Positions 1-5,491 of a stretch of DNA of 5,920 bases are shown here, piece by piece. A program made the translations under genes and the position numbers. Under the pieces are notes generated by a model. The model made no database searches, had not been told where the DNA came from, and saw nothing but the letters and a program-made list of their open reading frames with translations. The number at the start of each line of letters is the position of its first letter. Within the stretch, counting starts at the first letter, position 1. The stretch is from Candidatus Methanodesulfokora sp. Lineage in GTDB: Archaea; Korarchaeota; Korarchaeia; Korarchaeales; Korarchaeaceae. The stretch is from assembly GCA_023269865.1 (NCBI GenBank), contig JAGDWR010000091.1, positions 1 through 5,920 on the forward strand, written 5' to 3'.

Positions 1-16
1 ACCCGAGGGCAGCATA

Positions 17-91
17 TCAGTAAATACTGGCGATCTCGTGGAGGAGCACAGCCTCGAGTGGGACTATGGATATCTGCTTCTCCTTCATCAT
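17..91 (-). pseudogene. Short minus-strand frame, possibly the broken 5' end of a gene
   Basis: An ATG at 91 (or the adjoining ATG at 88) opens a frame of 24 codons ending in TGA at 17-19. The peptide includes KEKQISIVPLEAVLLHEIAS and its codon choice looks like that of a real protein. The codons after the stop still look coding, and a +1 shift at TAC-TGA-T would continue as DMLPSG to the window edge. A TATA-like stretch lies about 25-40 bases upstream, so a gene start is plausible. I see three readings: a gene broken by one inserted base (mutation or sequencing error), a real small peptide, or chance. I do not recognise a family, and the left edge cuts off the continuation. Confidence 0.3.
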
Positions 92-113
92 ATTTATACT
101 TCAAACAAGAGAT

Positions 114-132
114 TGCATATAAATATAAATTT
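114..132 (-). promoter_or_regulatory. TATA-like promoter element for the left-edge minus-strand frame
   Basis: On the minus strand this AT-only stretch reads AAATTTATATTTATATG, resembling an archaeal TATA box with an A-rich BRE. Initiation about 25 bases downstream would fall near position 97, just before the ATGATG at 86-91, giving a nearly leaderless transcript. The whole gap here is AT-rich, so chance matches are likely. Confidence 0.35.
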
Positions 133-181
133 CAAAAGCTTAGGTTGTGAGAGATGGATCTTCATATTTCCTATAGAAATG

Positions 182-190
182 AAAAAAGCA
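182..190 (-). terminator. Oligo-T terminator candidate after the PEP synthase-like gene
   Basis: Minus-strand transcription meets a run of six T (positions 187-182) about 45 bases after the stop at 233. An isolated T tract without a hairpin is the usual form of intrinsic termination in archaea. The surrounding gap (92-232) is otherwise AT-rich and holds nothing else I can support. Confidence 0.3.
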
Positions 191-232
191 AGGATTGATA
201 TAACCATAATTATAAAATATAACAATATATCA

Positions 233-1771
233 TTAGTGAACTACATTAAAGCCCTTTTTCCATATCAATGATATAGTGCTGAGGAGCAGCTCCTTCTCCA
301 CTCTTCTCAGCTGGAGCACTTTTTCATCGTCCATGGATTTGAGAACAATGCCTGTGATGCCAAGGGACATCATCTTCTTGAGAGTGTCAACATCCGGAAC
401 TTCATCTAGCTGAGCTAGCAGCAGATCTCCCTCTGCGGGGCTAATGATCCTTCCTATTAAGTCCAACACCTCCTTGTGCTCCATGTTTAGTGTTTTCCTC
501 AGGGTGTCTAAGCATATCAGCATACCGGAGAATCCATTCTTATATAATAAGACGTCCGTCAGGCTTTCTACTTTTAATAAGGCCTTATTTCCAGGCTTCT
601 TGGATAGAAAATATATTTTTTGTGTCATATTTTGGGGGATTTCTGATCCTTCCTCCAGTATTATGGTGTGGCTCAATTTCTGTAATAATTTTTGGGCAAC
701 CCTGCTGCTGACAACGAATCCATCTGCTATACTCCCAAGCCTTTCAGCTTCCAAGGGATCATCAATCCAAAGAAATAATTTTAAAATGATAGGATATAGT
801 GTAGCTGAAGGCGGAATTATTTTTGCCTCCATCTCGACATGCCTCTCCTCCTTCTTTTTTATCTCTACCTCCTTTCTTTTCACAGCAAGAATTATTGTTG
901 GCTCTTCCTTTATGGTCCATTGAAGGATGACATTATCCCCTAGATGCCACTCGACATCTAGACCGAGAGTAGCTAGTTTCATCAACATATCCTCATTTAT
1001 CGAGGGAGATACTGCTTCCTCACTTCCCAGTTTTTTGACTACCTTGAATCCTCCTCTTTCTATTACAATCTTCACGTCTTTTTCGGCTATTTTTCTCTCT
1101 TTTATTGAGAAATCTGATCTATTTATTATAAATGTATCATATTTTTGATCATTAAATCCTCTGAGATATCCGAAGGACGACTTTACTGTGATGCTGGAAT
1201 CATCCGTTATGAGCCATCCAGATAGACTTGCCTCCACTGGATCTAGGAGTACTATAGAGCTCAATACAACATTAGGATCATTTTTAGCCAATTCTATAGC
1301 TTTAGGAATGAAGCTGAGCTTCCACATTTCCTTTAATCCCTCCTCTAATCCCTTCAAGCTGACGCCATGTATGAATATGTTCTTCTCATTCCATAGAACT
1401 GGTAATATTTTGTTTGATGGGGAAATTATCAATGAAACCCATCCCAATTCGTGCACTTTCTCCATGTTGTAGTCTATGCTCTCCAGCAGATTTTTCATCA
1501 ATCGCTGACTCACAGTCCCGGACATTATCATTCTACATATCTTTTCCGATATCTCAACCGAACTTCTTTCAGATCTAATCATAGAAAATAGTTCATGAGC
1601 GATTCCATTTTCCCTCAAGAACGAGTCAAGCATCTTATTTGTTATCACTATACCCTTTGGCACGGGATATCCACCGGATTCCAGTTCACCCATCCACACA
1701 GCTACTGATCCTACATCAGAAGTTTCTTTTCCCACGGATCTCAGATTCCTTATAAAATCATGTTCCTCCAT
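233..1771 (-). CDS. Degenerate phosphoenolpyruvate synthase-like protein, probable pseudoenzyme
   Basis: The 512-residue product matches the overall plan of PEP synthase / pyruvate phosphate dikinase, which make PEP from pyruvate and ATP, but looks inactive. Residues 14-46 follow the N-terminal pattern (MGELESGGYPVPKGIVIT), yet GSV replaces the nucleotide-binding GGK. The segment that should read VRSSATAED..SFAGQ.ET is VSLIISPSNKILPVLWNEKN. Residues 165-300 still follow the second half of the ATP-grasp domain, but the acidic metal ligand (D-I-E-W) is replaced near VILQWTIK. The swivelling phosphohistidine domain (GG.TSHAA) is absent: only a charged linker (about 300-320) leads to residues 320-505, which resemble a PEP-binding TIM barrel without its LLR.E motif. 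Active enzymes are about 750-850 residues. I chose ATG 1771 because GGTGA lies 5 bases before it; ATG 1798 and TTG 1807 are alternatives. It has its own promoter. The role may be regulatory or structural; this is inferred from distant similarity. Confidence 0.7.
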   Translation of the reverse strand: MEEHDFIRNLRSVGKETSDVGSVAVWMGELESGGYPVPKGIVITNKMLDSFLRENGIAHELFSMIRSERSSVEISEKICRMIMSGTVSQRLMKNLLESIDYNMEKVHELGWVSLIISPSNKILPVLWNEKNIFIHGVSLKGLEEGLKEMWKLSFIPKAIELAKNDPNVVLSSIVLLDPVEASLSGWLITDDSSITVKSSFGYLRGFNDQKYDTFIINRSDFSIKERKIAEKDVKIVIERGGFKVVKKLGSEEAVSPSINEDMLMKLATLGLDVEWHLGDNVILQWTIKEEPTIILAVKRKEVEIKKKEERHVEMEAKIIPPSATLYPIILKLFLWIDDPLEAERLGSIADGFVVSSRVAQKLLQKLSHTIILEEGSEIPQNMTQKIYFLSKKPGNKALLKVESLTDVLLYKNGFSGMLICLDTLRKTLNMEHKEVLDLIGRIISPAEGDLLLAQLDEVPDVDTLKKMMSLGITGIVLKSMDDEKVLQLRRVEKELLLSTISLIWKKGFNVVH

Positions 1772-1865
1772 GTGCTTCACCTTTTTATTGAAAAACATCT
1801 TGCACAAAACTCCCTTCTAGAAGACTTGCAATCGTTCACAATGATCCCCAATCCTATGAGAGAAT

Positions 1866-1878
1866 CTTTTATATATAG
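1866..1878 (-). promoter_or_regulatory. TATA-box promoter of the PEP synthase-like gene
   Basis: The minus strand reads ACAAAAACTATATATAAAAG, a near-ideal archaeal TATA box with an A-rich BRE just upstream. Initiation about 25 bases further on (near 1846) would leave a leader of roughly 75 bases before the ATG at 1771. It lies in the 126-base gap after the SAM hydrolase gene, showing that the PEP synthase-like gene can be transcribed separately from the upstream operon. Confidence 0.65.
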
Positions 1879-1897
1879 TTTTTGTAAACTTGGACCC

Positions 1898-2662
1898 TCA
1901 TCGGATAACAAGCTCTATTGAATCGCCTACTTTCAGACCAGTTAATTCAGCAGCGCTTTTCATCCTGGAGGATATCTCTAAAAGCCCTGAGCTTCCCTCA
2001 ACTAGGAATATCTTATCCTCGGCATCAGCATACGATCTCATGATTCTAACAGGGATCTCCATATTTTTCATCCTGAGAACTATATTATTAACATTAAGAT
2101 TTGGTATATTTGTTATTATGTTCCCGAATCTATCTATGTGCAGGACCTTACCCAGTATTACCTCTCCTGCTCTTCTCCAGTCAAATAAATCAATCTTGAT
2201 AAAATCATCCACCTTGATCCCTATTTCCTCTACAGGGATGCCTTTTGATAAATGAGCAGCAACAGGTGCAAATACATCTCTTCCGTCAAACGTACCCGAT
2301 CTACGTAGAGTGTATTTTCCCTCCACTATCTTAAACACCTCCAGCTTATCTGATAACTTTGATGCAGCGGGAAACAGAATTCCATTATCCGGCCCAACTA
2401 GAAGAGTCTCCCCAGCCCGAATAACTATTGGCTTCCTCTCCGTCCCAACTCCAGGATCCACAACACCAACATGCACTGATCTCCTGGGAAACCAGGAGAC
2501 TGCTTGCCACAATATAAAAGCTCCGTTTAGTATGGAGAATGGTTCTACCTCATGCGTTATATCCACTATGTCTGCCGATGGATTTATGGATTTTATCACG
2601 CCCTTCATTGCGGAGACATAGTAATCTTTAGTGCCAAAATCGGTCAGAAGAGTTATTATCAT
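1898..2662 (-). CDS. SAM hydroxide adenosyltransferase (DUF62 family), atypical active site
   Basis: This 254-residue protein belongs to the fluorinase/chlorinase/DUF62 superfamily, whose common archaeal members hydrolyse S-adenosylmethionine to adenosine and methionine. Visible family blocks, in order: MIITLLTDFGTKDYYVSAMK at the N-terminus, DITHEVEPF, VVDPGVGTER, VGPDNG, TFDGRDVFAP, HIDRFGNIITNI and a C-terminal EGSSGLLEI. Of the Asp-Arg-His triad that positions the attacking water in DUF62 enzymes, Asp69 and Arg76 are present, but the expected His of TFHGRD is Asp126. The length is normal. ATG 2662 is chosen because family members begin M-I-T-L-L-T-D-F-G and a GGTG lies 8 bases before it; ATG 2668 and GTG 2671 are also possible and would overlap the thpR stop. 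It is the last gene of the cupin–thpR operon. Membership is sure; activity is uncertain because of the substitution. Confidence 0.92.
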   Translation of the reverse strand: MIITLLTDFGTKDYYVSAMKGVIKSINPSADIVDITHEVEPFSILNGAFILWQAVSWFPRRSVHVGVVDPGVGTERKPIVIRAGETLLVGPDNGILFPAASKLSDKLEVFKIVEGKYTLRRSGTFDGRDVFAPVAAHLSKGIPVEEIGIKVDDFIKIDLFDWRRAGEVILGKVLHIDRFGNIITNIPNLNVNNIVLRMKNMEIPVRIMRSYADAEDKIFLVEGSSGLLEISSRMKSAAELTGLKVGDSIELVIR

Positions 2663-2667
2663 CCTCA

Positions 2668-3231
2668 TCACACCAAGGGAATCACTTTTAGATCCTTGTA
2701 TATTGGTCCAGAAGGAGTCAGCGTGCTGCTCTTAACCTTCACATCTGATACCTCCATAAAGCCTATCTCCATATCAGCAAGGGATTCCAGGAAGGAGGAT
2801 ATGCCGTTTTTCGATGGTTTTTTAACTCTTGCTATTGTGAGATGTGGTACTGGTTCCCTCTTCTCTCTGGGAAAGCCTATTCTTGCAAGAGAAGTTTCCA
2901 ACGCAGTCATTATCTTAATCAAGTTTTCTGCTCCCTCTCCAAGCCCAATCCATATTACCTCAGGCCTTCTTATGGAGGGAAAAGCCCCTACTCCTCGTAG
3001 CATGATTCTAAAGGAGTTAATGCCTGATAAGGTCTCCTTAACAGTATAAAATACTTTCTCAAGCCTGCCCTCATTTACATCCCCGAGAAACTTGAGAGTT
3101 ATGTGTAAATTCTCTGGCTCGACTAGCTTTAGCACATAATCCGTCGATTTTTCCAGCCTGGACTGTAGATCGACTACTTTCCCCTTTAAAGAGCTATCAA
3201 GATCTACTGCTATGAAGGTCCTTATCCCCAT
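2668..3231 (-). CDS. thpR: RNA 2',3'-cyclic phosphodiesterase / 2'-5' RNA ligase (LigT/ThpR)
   Basis: A 187-residue cytoplasmic enzyme of the 2H phosphoesterase superfamily. Members open 2',3'-cyclic phosphate RNA ends and some can join tRNA halves through 2'-5' bonds; the true cell substrate is not settled. The two signature H-x-T/S-x motifs are intact, HITL at residues 43-46 and HLTI at 130-133. The N-terminus (MGIRTFIAVDLD) and the segment VEPENLHITLKFLGDV are typical of the archaeal group, and the length matches the family. The ATG at 3231 is preceded by GAGTGAT at 5 bases, overlapping the end of the cupin gene 10 bases upstream; the stop lies within a few bases of the SAM hydrolase start. 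It is therefore the middle gene of a tight operon. Nothing looks damaged, so an active enzyme is expected. Confidence 0.95.
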   Translation of the reverse strand: MGIRTFIAVDLDSSLKGKVVDLQSRLEKSTDYVLKLVEPENLHITLKFLGDVNEGRLEKVFYTVKETLSGINSFRIMLRGVGAFPSIRRPEVIWIGLGEGAENLIKIMTALETSLARIGFPREKREPVPHLTIARVKKPSKNGISSFLESLADMEIGFMEVSDVKVKSSTLTPSGPIYKDLKVIPLV

Positions 3232-3241
3232 AGGACATCAC

Positions 3242-3577
3242 TCAAGGAGCACCTTTTATTGGTATCATACAGAGAAATTCAGAGTCCTCGATAGCTAGAA
3301 AAGAATGAGGTATGTTCGGAGGTATGTAAATGGCATATCCCTCTGAAACTTCCGCCTTCTCATTTCCAGCTGTCACGATCAATTTCCCTTTCACCATGTA
3401 GATCTCATGTTCCCAGTCATGAAAATGCTCCTTTATTGCAGATCCCTTTTTCATGTGAAAATACCTCATCGCAAAATTCGGGACATTTTCTGGTCTACTG
3501 AAAACCCATCTTATTGTTGTTCCCTCGGCATTTGCCATAGGTTGGGGCTCTACATCGGATACTTTTTTCACTATCAT
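3242..3577 (-). CDS. Small single-domain cupin protein
   Basis: The 111-residue protein is one cupin beta-barrel. The first metal motif is visible as G45-x5-H51-x-H53-x4-E58-x5-G64 (sequence KEHFHDWEHEIYMVKG). The second is shortened to GYAIYIPPNIPHSF, with His91 as the fourth ligand. All metal ligands are thus present, suggesting a bound Fe, Mn, Zn or Ni ion. Cupins of this group (COG0662-like) are widespread in archaea, and most have no assigned substrate; sugar-phosphate isomerase or dioxygenase activity cannot be told from sequence alone. ATG 3577 follows GGTGAGG at about 4 bases and suits the promoter at 3609-3618. The TTG at 3607 sits on the promoter itself and is unlikely. First gene of the operon with thpR and the SAM hydrolase. 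Confidence 0.9.
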   Translation of the reverse strand: MIVKKVSDVEPQPMANAEGTTIRWVFSRPENVPNFAMRYFHMKKGSAIKEHFHDWEHEIYMVKGKLIVTAGNEKAEVSEGYAIYIPPNIPHSFLAIEDSEFLCMIPIKGAP

Positions 3578-3608
3578 CCCCTCACCTATGAGAGGGATTG
3601 AATTCAAA

Positions 3609-3618
3609 GAATAAAAGT
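3609..3618 (-). promoter_or_regulatory. Promoter candidate of the cupin–thpR–SAM hydrolase operon
   Basis: The minus strand reads GCAAAACTTTTATTC: an A-rich BRE followed by a weak TATA box. Initiation about 25 bases downstream (near 3588) would leave a leader of roughly 10 bases holding the GGTGAGG ribosome site of the cupin gene. No better candidate lies between this gene and the divergent one. Confidence 0.45.
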
Positions 3619-3725
3619 TTTGCTATTAATTTTCGTGTCCAGCGGATTGTGTTTTTGGAGTTAGAAGAACTTAAAAGGAAAATCCTGAAGAACATCGTGT
3701 TCACTGCGTCTCCAGGGATCACAAT

Positions 3726-3739
3726 AAGTTTATTAAAAG
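3726..3739 (+). promoter_or_regulatory. TATA-box promoter and ribosome site of the 338-residue gene
   Basis: AAGTTTATTAAAAG fits an archaeal TATA box. Initiation about 25 bases on (near 3758) gives a short leader containing GAGGT at 3765-3769, six bases before the ATG at 3776. With the minus-strand promoter at 3609-3618 this makes 3608-3775 a divergent promoter region. Confidence 0.55.
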
Positions 3740-3775
3740 ACGGTTGTTGAGAGCAGGAAGTGAAGAGGTAATTGC

Positions 3776-4792
3776 ATGAAAACATCAAGGAAGTTGTTTT
3801 CAGAGACTTTAAGGGAGATAATGGAAGAGAAGAGTTATTGGAATATAGTTGGAACAGCTGGGATTAGCATAGAGGCAGAAAAGGATTTCCATCACGATGA
3901 TATGCTAATAAAACTTGGTGTTGAGTGTTCCCTCTCCTATGACAAGGAGGTAGGATATTTCATCTACGCATTGAAGCCTGCTGTCGGCATTAAAGGGGAT
4001 CTGGAAGGCTGGGTCATAATGGACTCCCCGGGCCCTCTCACCAAGCTGTACGGACAAAATCTCTTAAGAAGCATGGATAGCAATCCAGCGTTATTTTTGG
4101 ACGAATCTAATCTGATTTTACCAGCCCTGGAGAGACTTTACGAGGGATATGAGAGGTCTTATATGAGAACTTTCTCTGATGTAAGAGAGGGAAAATCTGG
4201 TGCTTTCATAAAGAAGATAGCCCCATTTGAACACGAAAAAATAGAAGAGTTCCAGAAAATAATATTAGAAGCAGCTATTGACTTGATATCAGACCAAAAT
4301 GTCAGGATAAGAGGCGAAATTCCATTGCTCTTTGGCATATGGCCTGCTGAAAAATTTGCGAAGGAGTTCAATATTGGAGTAGATGACCTCATATATATAG
4401 AGGAATGTATACAGGAATCTGTTGATGAAAGCAAAGTTGTAGCAAAGCTAAATGGATTTTTAGGTCTTATAAGAGTTAATTTCTCGTTTAAAAAGTCATC
4501 AAATACAGGAAGCTTAAGAAACAGGCTGGAGCTTCACGCGCTCAGCACGTTCTTCATGAGAGGAGAAACAGGGCCGTTTGTTGCGGAACTTCCAAATCTC
4601 CTCACAAAAAAGAACGCTAACTGGCCATTATTGGGCGATATAAAATATGTAAAAACTCTTATTAACAGTGAAATTAGCGAAATAGTAGCAGAATTAACCA
4701 AAAAACGTAAAAAGGAGGTTAGTAGGCCTGAAACACTCGGTCCCAGTGGAACTTCTATGGCCAAGAGGATAAGTGGAGCAAAAAGCCTTTAA
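3776..4792 (+). CDS. Hypothetical protein of 338 residues, no recognised family
   Basis: I do not recognise this protein. The start is well supported: ATG with GAGGT six bases upstream and a TATA box before that. There is no signal peptide and no hydrophobic stretch long enough for a membrane segment, so it should be cytoplasmic. It looks like alternating alpha/beta sequence. Visible points are an acidic/His cluster FHHDD at residues 38-42, a turn-rich DSPGPL at 83-88, predicted helices around 153-172 and 190-220, a LLFGIWPAEKFAKEF segment at 184-198, and a basic run KKRKK at 309-313. A Gly/Ser-rich, probably disordered tail follows (SRPETLGPSGTSMAKR). A basic tail could contact nucleic acid, but that is a guess. 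It is transcribed alone, between a divergent promoter and an oligo-T terminator. Confidence 0.85.
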   Translation: MKTSRKLFSETLREIMEEKSYWNIVGTAGISIEAEKDFHHDDMLIKLGVECSLSYDKEVGYFIYALKPAVGIKGDLEGWVIMDSPGPLTKLYGQNLLRSMDSNPALFLDESNLILPALERLYEGYERSYMRTFSDVREGKSGAFIKKIAPFEHEKIEEFQKIILEAAIDLISDQNVRIRGEIPLLFGIWPAEKFAKEFNIGVDDLIYIEECIQESVDESKVVAKLNGFLGLIRVNFSFKKSSNTGSLRNRLELHALSTFFMRGETGPFVAELPNLLTKKNANWPLLGDIKYVKTLINSEISEIVAELTKKRKKEVSRPETLGPSGTSMAKRISGAKSL

Positions 4793-4818
4793 AATCAGAA
4801 TTTATCAATTCAGGGATC

Positions 4819-4830
4819 TTTTTCATTTTT
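4819..4830 (+). terminator. Double oligo-T terminator after the hypothetical gene
   Basis: Two runs of five T (4819-4823 and 4826-4830) lie 27-38 bases after the stop codon, with no hairpin before them. This is the usual archaeal intrinsic terminator and separates the 338-residue gene from the SpeD-like gene. Confidence 0.5.
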
Positions 4831-4875
4831 ATCTGTCAATCTGATAAACATAGCGGCTTATACTGCATATATTCC

Positions 4876-4890
4876 TCGAAATTATAAAAA
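4876..4890 (+). promoter_or_regulatory. Upstream promoter candidate for the SpeD-like gene
   Basis: TCGAAATTATAAAAA combines a good BRE-like CGAAA with the TATA core ATTATAAAA. Initiation near 4910 would give a leader of about 160 bases including the TTTTGGCC palindromes, which could then fold in the RNA. It competes with the more proximal candidate at 5011-5023, and which is used cannot be told here. Confidence 0.4.
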
Positions 4891-4943
4891 GAAAGCTAAT
4901 CCGAGCTCTTATTGAGGAGAGATTTTTCGGAGACTGAAGAGAC

Positions 4944-4982
4944 ATTTTGGCCAAAATCAGCCAATTTTGGCCAGCTTTGGCA
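4944..4982. repeat. Tandem TTTTGGCC palindromes, candidate operator or RNA hairpin
   Basis: A perfect 14-base palindrome, ATTTTGGCCAAAAT, occupies 4944-4957. Its left half recurs exactly 20 bases later (ATTTTGGCCA, 4964-4973), and a third partial copy, CTTTGGCA, follows at 4975-4982, ten bases on. The TTTGGC cores thus lie on the same face of the DNA helix. The first two copies also form a 10-base inverted repeat (4948-4957 with 4964-4973) around a six-base loop. The cluster ends about 30 bases before the proximal TATA candidate of the SpeD-like gene, the usual place for an activator or repressor site in archaea. Confidence 0.6.
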
Positions 4983-5010
4983 TAGAGATTAAGCTTTTGA
5001 CCAATCGGCA

Positions 5011-5023
5011 TAAAGTTTTTATT
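5011..5023 (+). promoter_or_regulatory. Proximal promoter of the SpeD-like gene
   Basis: TAAAGTTTTTATT reads as BRE plus TATA box. Initiation about 25 bases downstream (near 5043) gives a leader of roughly 28 bases carrying the strong ribosome site GGAGGTGA at 5056-5063, eight bases before the ATG at 5072. Confidence 0.45.
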
Positions 5024-5071
5024 TGAACCTACTGTCCATTCCATGTCCTCTCAAAGGAGGTGACTTATATT

Positions 5072-5491
5072 ATGGTCAGAGCCTTCGAGTTTCATGTCAT
5101 AGGAGAAATTCACAATGTCGATAGAGCTCTTATGGATGACATGGAGTTCCTACAGGAGGCAATAGTCTCGTCCGTTGTCAGAGCCGGACTCACTATATTC
5201 GATGTCTACGTGCACAGACAGATAGATGGACTGTTGGGAATAGGAGTTATAGGGGAGTCTCATGTTGCTGTGAGGACATGGATAAGCAAAGGTCTAATAA
5301 CAGTGGAAGTCTCATCCTGCAAGGATCCTGAGAGCACGTGGGGAGTATACTTCAATTTAGTAAAGTTCTTTAAGGGAAAAATAGGATACTCCTTGGAAAT
5401 TAGAACCGGAATGGGTCTTTTAGGAGCGGTTTTAGAGGAAGTGAGCACCAGATCTGCTGGCGCTGTACCTTATCTTGCCGAATCCGATTGA
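5072..5491 (+). CDS. SpeD-like pyruvoyl decarboxylase homologue with altered active site
   Basis: This 139-residue protein aligns along its length with class 1b S-adenosylmethionine decarboxylase proenzymes (SpeD/SpeH). These cut themselves between Glu and Ser to make a pyruvoyl cofactor and feed aminopropyl groups to polyamine synthesis; crenarchaeal relatives became arginine decarboxylases. Numbering coincides with the Thermotoga maritima enzyme: Glu62-Ser63 (GESHVAVRTW) and Cys83 are kept. However, the processing His68 is Arg, Ser55 is Leu, and HTWPE reads RTWIS. The ATG at 5072 is fixed by a perfect GGAGGTGA eight bases upstream; a GTG at 5060 lies inside that site. The last ~20 residues exceed the usual end of the family and overlap cas6 tail to tail. 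Self-cleavage is possible but unproven, and the substrate could be SAM, arginine, ornithine or nothing. Palindromes upstream suggest regulation. Family assignment is fairly sure, function is not. Confidence 0.8.
   Translation: MVRAFEFHVIGEIHNVDRALMDDMEFLQEAIVSSVVRAGLTIFDVYVHRQIDGLLGIGVIGESHVAVRTWISKGLITVEVSSCKDPESTWGVYFNLVKFFKGKIGYSLEIRTGMGLLGAVLEEVSTRSAGAVPYLAESD

Larger units (their letters stand above)
3598..3750 (+). pseudogene. Possible winged-helix remnant or small peptide frame
   Basis: In the divergent gap a plus-strand frame (TTG 3598, or GTG 3649, to TGA 3748-3750) encodes up to 50 residues. Its end, LKRKILKNIVFTASPGITIS, reads like the first helices of a winged-helix DNA-binding domain (compare patterns such as NPGISISELA). 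It breaks off where the recognition helix should continue. The frame differs from that of the next gene (start 3776), so it is not its N-terminus. No good ribosome site precedes either start. It may be a decayed regulator or coincidence. Confidence 0.2.

Noticed and set aside
17..91. C/D box guide RNA on the minus strand (ATGATGA at 85-91, CTGA at 17-20)
   Set aside because: The C and D boxes are present, but no internal D'/C' boxes or terminal stem are seen and the spacing is longer than usual; the ATGATG is explained equally well as a start codon.
38..271. Plus-strand frame of 77 codons
   Set aside because: It runs through the AT-rich gap and into the 3' end of the PEP synthase-like gene, has no ribosome site and an unconvincing composition rich in Ile, Asn and Lys.
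2552..3049. Long plus-strand frame of 165 codons
   Set aside because: It lies opposite thpR and the SAM hydrolase, both of which have clear family motifs; the plus-strand product is Ser/Ile-rich and has no start signals.
3690..3702. Inverted repeat GAACATCGTGTTC as an operator
   Set aside because: Five-base arms around three bases are expected by chance in this much sequence, and there is no second copy in the window.
4916..5026. Plus-strand frame across the palindromes (EIFRRLKRHFGQNQPILASF)
   Set aside because: It has no ATG or GTG start and depends on the repeated TTTTGGCC words; it is better explained as regulatory DNA.
4829..5044. Minus-strand frame of 71 codons in the gap before the SpeD-like gene
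   Set aside because: No promoter or ribosome site, and it covers the palindromes and promoters of the SpeD-like gene; the composition looks like chance.
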